Origin: Thiobacillus sp. | GTDB lineage: Bacteria; Pseudomonadota; Gammaproteobacteria; Burkholderiales; Thiobacillaceae | Length of the DNA stretch: 39,089 nt | NCBI GenBank assembly: GCA_020724415.1 | Contig: DYHB01000014.1 | Coordinates: forward strand, 1 to 39,089 | Direction of reading: 5' to 3' | In this document: in pieces, positions 36,018-39,089 of the stretch | How the letters are laid out: the number at the start of each line of letters is the position of its first letter | Numbering within the stretch: position 1 is the first letter of the stretch | Notes under the pieces: model-generated | Seen by the model: only the letters and a program-made list of their open reading frames with translations | Database searches by the model: none | Told to the model about the DNA's origin: nothing | Program-made: the position numbers and the translations under genes

Positions 36018-36023
36018 TAAAAT
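36018..36023 (+). promoter_or_regulatory. -10 box directly before regB
   Basis: TAAAAT ends 6 bases before the regB ATG at 36030, which would place the transcript start at or near the start codon. No clear -35 is seen, consistent with an activated promoter. Confidence 0.45.
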
Positions 36024-36029
36024 TCCACC

Positions 36030-37280
36030 ATGACTCTACCGCAACTACCGGACCCGGCCCAGGTCCCCGACGAGACCCAGCGCCGCTTGATCCTGTCCCG
36101 CGCCTTCCTCGTTGCGGGCGAGGCACTGGTAGTGCTGTTGGCCCCGCTGTTCAGCATCCACCTGCCCATGGCCCCCATGCTGGCCATCATTGGCCTGCAC
36201 GGTCTGCTCAACCTGGCGGCACTGCATCGGTTGCGGCAAGGCCGCAGCGGCTTGCTGGTCGTGGCCCTGGAACTGGGGGCCGATACCGTGGCCATTGCCA
36301 CCCTGGTCTATTTCAGCGGCGGCTATGCCAACCCCTTCATCTCCCTCCTTTTGCTGCCCCTGATCCTGGCTGCAGTGGCACTTCCCGCCCGCCACGCCTG
36401 GATCATGACGGCCTGGGTGGCGGTGTTGTATTCGCTGTTGGCCCGCTACTACCAGCCCTTGACCCTGATGGTGGATAGCCAGGCGGCCATTGACCTGCAC
36501 CTGGCCGGGATGTGGCTCAATTTCCTCTTCACAGCCTTTCTCGTGGCCGCCTTCCTGGCCCGGCTGATGCGGGCCCTGCGCCAGCAGGATGCCGCCCTGG
36601 CCCTGGCCCGGGAAAAAGCCCTGCGCGACGAACATCTGTTTTCCCTGGGCATGCAGGCGGCCACCGCCGCCCACGATCTGGCCACCCCCCTGGCCACCCT
36701 CTCCATCAGCGTCGGGGAACTGGAACGGGAATTCGCCGGAGATGACCAGCTGGGCCCGCCCCTGGCCGTGATGAGGAGCCAGACCGAACGGATGAAGGCA
36801 GTCCTGGGTCGACTGGCGGCCGCCGCAGGGGCCCAGTCCCACGACCCCAGGCAAGTCAGCTCCCTGACGGATTGGCTGTCCTTCCTGTACGAAGCCTGGC
36901 GTCTGATGTGGCCGGAGGTCAGATCCAACCTGATCCTGCCGGAAAGCCCCCAGGACCGGAGAGTCACCGAAGATCCCATGCTGGTCTCCGTGATCGCATC
37001 CCTGCTCAACAATGCCGCCCGTGCCTCGCCCCAGGACGTGGTTCTGGAGGCCAGTTGGGACGCCAGGACGCTGGTGCTGCGCATCCTGGACCGGGGCCCC
37101 GGCATGCCCAAGGACGAGCCGGAATCCGGAGGCCAGTCCGCTGGCTGGGGCGTTGGCCTGAGACTGGCCCGGGCGGCCCTGGAACGCTATGCAGGCCAAC
37201 TGGACATGACGCCCCGTCCGGGCGGTGGCCTGGCCGTCACCGTCAGCCTGCCCCTGGCCGCACTGGAGGCGGAGACATGA
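36030..37280 (+). CDS. regB: RegB/PrrB-family sensor histidine kinase
   Basis: A 416-residue membrane kinase with about six transmembrane segments in residues 25-180 and a cytoplasmic kinase. The quinone-sensing motif GGYANPF is at 97-103, as in RegB. The H-box is H215-DLATPLATL (HELGTPLATI in RegB). N-box SLLNNAARASP, DRGPGMP and GWGVGLRLA complete the ATP site. There is no cysteine anywhere in the protein, so the redox-active Cys that oxidises RegB in Rhodobacter is absent. Its stop overlaps regA (ATGA). It likely phosphorylates RegA in response to respiratory quinone state. Confidence 0.9.
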   Translation: MTLPQLPDPAQVPDETQRRLILSRAFLVAGEALVVLLAPLFSIHLPMAPMLAIIGLHGLLNLAALHRLRQGRSGLLVVALELGADTVAIATLVYFSGGYANPFISLLLLPLILAAVALPARHAWIMTAWVAVLYSLLARYYQPLTLMVDSQAAIDLHLAGMWLNFLFTAFLVAAFLARLMRALRQQDAALALAREKALRDEHLFSLGMQAATAAHDLATPLATLSISVGELEREFAGDDQLGPPLAVMRSQTERMKAVLGRLAAAAGAQSHDPRQVSSLTDWLSFLYEAWRLMWPEVRSNLILPESPQDRRVTEDPMLVSVIASLLNNAARASPQDVVLEASWDARTLVLRILDRGPGMPKDEPESGGQSAGWGVGLRLARAALERYAGQLDMTPRPGGGLAVTVSLPLAALEAET

Positions 37281-37831
37281 CCGGTGTGACGACGTCGAGT
37301 GGGGCCTGGCGCATCCTGCTGGTGGACGATGACCCGGCCTACGGCGATGTCCTGGCCAGGGCCCTGGCACGACGGGGCCACGAGGTCACCCAGGCCACGA
37401 CCATTGTCGAGGCCCTGGCCCTGGCCGAACGCAGCCCGCCGGATGCCGCCGTACTCGACCTGAAGCTGGGAGAAGGCTCTGGGCTGAGTCTGGTTCAGCC
37501 GCTCAAGACCCTCAACCCGGCCATGACCATACTGCTATTGACGGGCTATGCCAGCATCGCTACGGCGGTGGAGGCCATCAAGCTGGGCGCCACCCATTAC
37601 CTGCCCAAGCCGGCCGAGGTGGATGACATCCTGGTGGCTCTGGGGCAGCGGGAGGGCAATCCGGAGATCACCCCGCCCGAAGACCCCATGTCCGTGGACC
37701 GACTGGAGTGGGAACACATCCAGCAGGTCTTGCAGGCCCATGACGGCAACATCTCCGCCACCGCGCGAGCCCTCAAGATGCACCGGCGAACCCTGCAACG
37801 CAAGCTGCTGAAACGGCCGGTGAAAGAGTGA
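37277..37831 (+). CDS. regA: RegA/PrrA-family response regulator
   Basis: A 184-residue regulator: a receiver domain (about 12-125) with acidic pocket LLVDDD and phosphoacceptor D61 (VLDLKLG), then a Fis-type helix-turn-helix at about 147-182 (HIQQVLQAHDGNISATARALKMHRRTLQRKLLKRP). This C-terminal segment is nearly invariant in RegA, ActR, PrrA, RoxR and RegR, which bind similar GCG-n-C...G-n-CGC sites controlling respiration, nitrogen and carbon fixation genes. Coupled to regB. Its stop merges into repeat copy 3. Confidence 0.95.
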   Translation: MTGVTTSSGAWRILLVDDDPAYGDVLARALARRGHEVTQATTIVEALALAERSPPDAAVLDLKLGEGSGLSLVQPLKTLNPAMTILLLTGYASIATAVEAIKLGATHYLPKPAEVDDILVALGQREGNPEITPPEDPMSVDRLEWEHIQQVLQAHDGNISATARALKMHRRTLQRKLLKRPVKE

Positions 37832-37948
37832 GTGACAAAGTGACACAGTGACAAAGTGACACAGTGACGAGTGACAGGGGGTTATGGAGCACCGGGCAAC
37901 GTGTCACCCGTCACTCGTCACTCGTCACTGTGTCACTGCCTCACTCAC
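37826..37948. repeat. GTGAC/GTCAC short-period repeat, copy 3 (between regA and hslV)
   Basis: The left arm (37826-37877) alternates AAAGTGAC and ACAGTGAC, then GAGTGAC; the right arm (37901-37948) is built of GTCACTC units. A perfect 21-bp inverted repeat pairs 37855-37875 with 37917-37937. The arms abut both stop codons: the regA stop (37829-37831) and the hslV stop (37941-37943) lie inside or at the edge of the repeat. Confidence 0.9.
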
Positions 37949-38489
37949 CCAGCACTTCGATCGTGAAGTTGCCATTGGTGTAGATGCAGATGTCGCCGGC
38001 AATGGTCAGGGCTTCCTTCACCAGGGCCTCGGGCGCGAGTTCGGTGTGCTCCAGGAGGGCGCGGGCGGCCGCTTGGGCATAGGCCCCGCCGCTGCCAATG
38101 GCGGCGATGCCATGCTCCGGCTCCAGAACGTCGCCAGCCCCGGTGATGACCAGGGTGCTGTCCCGATCCGCCACGATGAGCATGGCCTCCAGACGGCGCA
38201 GCATGCGATCGGTACGCCAATCCTTGGCCAGTTCCACGGCACTGCGCACCAGATGGCCTTGGTGTTTTTCCAGCTTGGCCTCAAAGCGTTCGAACAGGGT
38301 GAAGGCATCCGCCGTACCCCCCGCAAAGCCGGCCAGGATGCGATCCTGGTAGAGCCGCCGGACCTTCCGGGCCGTGGCCTTGATCACCACGTTGCCCAGG
38401 GTCACCTGGCCGTCGCCGCCCAAGGCCACCTGCTGGCCTCGGCGGGCGCAGAGAATGGTGGTGCCGTGAAATGTGGATTCAGTCGTCAT
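37941..38489 (-). CDS. hslV: ATP-dependent protease subunit HslV
   Basis: A 182-residue threonine protease of the proteasome family, which with the HslU ATPase degrades misfolded proteins. The catalytic Thr follows a short propeptide: MTTESTFHG then TTILCARR, so Thr10 becomes the N-terminus on cleavage, like the short propeptides of related betaproteobacteria. [37 protein letters not shown] and [15 protein letters not shown] are standard. hslU, normally right after hslV, is not there: repeat copy 3 and the convergent regA follow instead. The start lies 28 bases after the STAS gene. Confidence 0.95.
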   Translation of the reverse strand: MTTESTFHGTTILCARRGQQVALGGDGQVTLGNVVIKATARKVRRLYQDRILAGFAGGTADAFTLFERFEAKLEKHQGHLVRSAVELAKDWRTDRMLRRLEAMLIVADRDSTLVITGAGDVLEPEHGIAAIGSGGAYAQAAARALLEHTELAPEALVKEALTIAGDICIYTNGNFTIEVLGE

Positions 38490-38517
38490 GGTGGCTGGAT
38501 GCGGAAATGAAGGGCGG

Positions 38518-39089
38518 TTATTTTCGGGTCCGGGGCTTCAGGCTGGCAAATTGATCGGCGCCGATCATCTGCAGCAGGGCCAGCACCGGCAGGCTGAGAT
38601 TGATGATGCTGAGCTCGGTGCCCCCCGACTTGAGCTTGATCAGGGCGTCCAGCAACAGACCGGTGGAGGCGAAATCCACCCGTGTCACCGCCCCCATGTC
38701 CAGGGTCAGGTGCGCCTTGCCCTGGCCAAAGTCAGCCAATTGATCCAGTCGTTTGGCGGATTTGGTATCCACGCATCCTTCCAGCACGAAGACGTCCCGA
38801 TCGGACGGCCGCCCGGAATCAGCGTTGGCCGTGACCGGCAGGGGTATGGGCGGCGTAAAGGAAGGGGGCGAAATCTCGAAGCGCACCGCATAGGCCAGGG
38901 CGGCCTCCTCATAGGTGGGCAGGTCATTGGACAAGGCCAGCAGGTTGAGCAGAACCAACCAGCCGGATTGATCCATCCGGTCCCCCTGGCAGGCCATGTT
39001 CAGCCGCACGGCAAACGCCGGCCCACCCAGGATTTCCACTGGCTTGGCCATGGCCCGGAGCCGATCCCTGCCCATCAGCATGGCCTTGG
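38518..39089 (-). CDS. STAS-domain protein, N-terminus cut by the window edge
   Basis: At least 187 residues; the frame stays open to the window edge and the family members I recall are longer, so the start is probably outside. The segment [19 protein letters not shown] then [18 protein letters not shown] and a Pro-rich linker lead to a STAS domain at the C-terminus: [68 protein letters not shown] occupies the place of the phosphorylatable Ser motif of anti-anti-sigma factors. Likely a signalling or scaffold protein; partner unknown. It precedes hslV on the same strand. Confidence 0.75.
   Translation of the reverse strand, partial: KAMLMGRDRLRAMAKPVEILGGPAFAVRLNMACQGDRMDQSGWLVLLNLLALSNDLPTYEEAALAYAVRFEISPPSFTPPIPLPVTANADSGRPSDRDVFVLEGCVDTKSAKRLDQLADFGQGKAHLTLDMGAVTRVDFASTGLLLDALIKLKSGGTELSIINLSLPVLALLQMIGADQFASLKPRTRK

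Noticed and set aside
37826-37948. CRISPR-like array
   Set aside because: Units are 7-8 bases, tandem, with no unique spacers and no cas genes; it is a short-period repeat.

Overview
The window is a dense, GC-rich chromosomal segment from a proteobacterium, most likely a betaproteobacterium. The evidence is the set of housekeeping genes and their order (SRP RNA-dnaX-ybaB-recR; pyrR-pyrB-pyrC-like; ruvX-yqgE), a RegB/RegA redox two-component pair, and an HslV with the short N-terminal propeptide common in that class. Genus and species cannot be fixed by reading alone. I see no tRNA or rRNA gene, transposase, phage gene or CRISPR array.

Layout. 1-3.3 kb: the tail of a phospholipase D-like protein, an MscS channel, then on the minus strand a bactofilin plus M23 peptidase cell-shape pair and rpmB-rpmG with a clear promoter and terminator. 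3.3-5.6 kb: radC (minus), then a class I DAHP synthase (aroG) preceded by a Phe-rich leader peptide and an attenuator, then the 4.5S SRP RNA. 5.6-12.2 kb: dnaX, ybaB, recR, an HDOD-GAF protein, purB and a thioredoxin-TPR (CnoX-like) protein. 12.3-16 kb: a small secreted protein of unknown function with its own promoter and terminator, then a GspG-like pseudopilin one base ahead of a membrane GGDEF-EAL protein. 16-23.5 kb: oligopeptidase A, a chain of overlapping small genes (DUF4124-glutaredoxin, MazG-like, 2Fe-2S ferredoxin, hydrolase), a NodI/NodJ-type ABC exporter, trhP and a small membrane protein. 23.5-27.3 kb (minus): yqgE, ruvX, pyrR, pyrB and a catalytically degenerate pyrC. 27.3-35.4 kb: photolyase, DOMON-like protein, NamZ, a 71-aa protein, then on the minus strand an orphan ParA and an SDR protein, then a ferredoxin reductase and a Tat-exported PhoD phosphatase. 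35.4-39 kb: a PCu(A)C copper chaperone divergent from regB-regA, then hslV and a partial STAS protein on the minus strand.

The strongest signals outside ordinary genes are three. (1) A textbook-like phenylalanine attenuator lies ahead of aroG: a 22-codon Phe-rich peptide, an antiterminator arm and a terminator. (2) A near-perfect RegR/RegA-type palindrome sits in the divergent gap between a copper chaperone for respiratory oxidases and regBA; the RegB there has no cysteine but keeps the quinone motif, which suggests quinone-only redox sensing. (3) A family of GTGAC/GTCAC short-period repeats, arranged as inverted arms, occurs three times (before recR, inside the ABC exporter operon, and between regA and hslV). 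The third copy lies where hslU would be expected after hslV.
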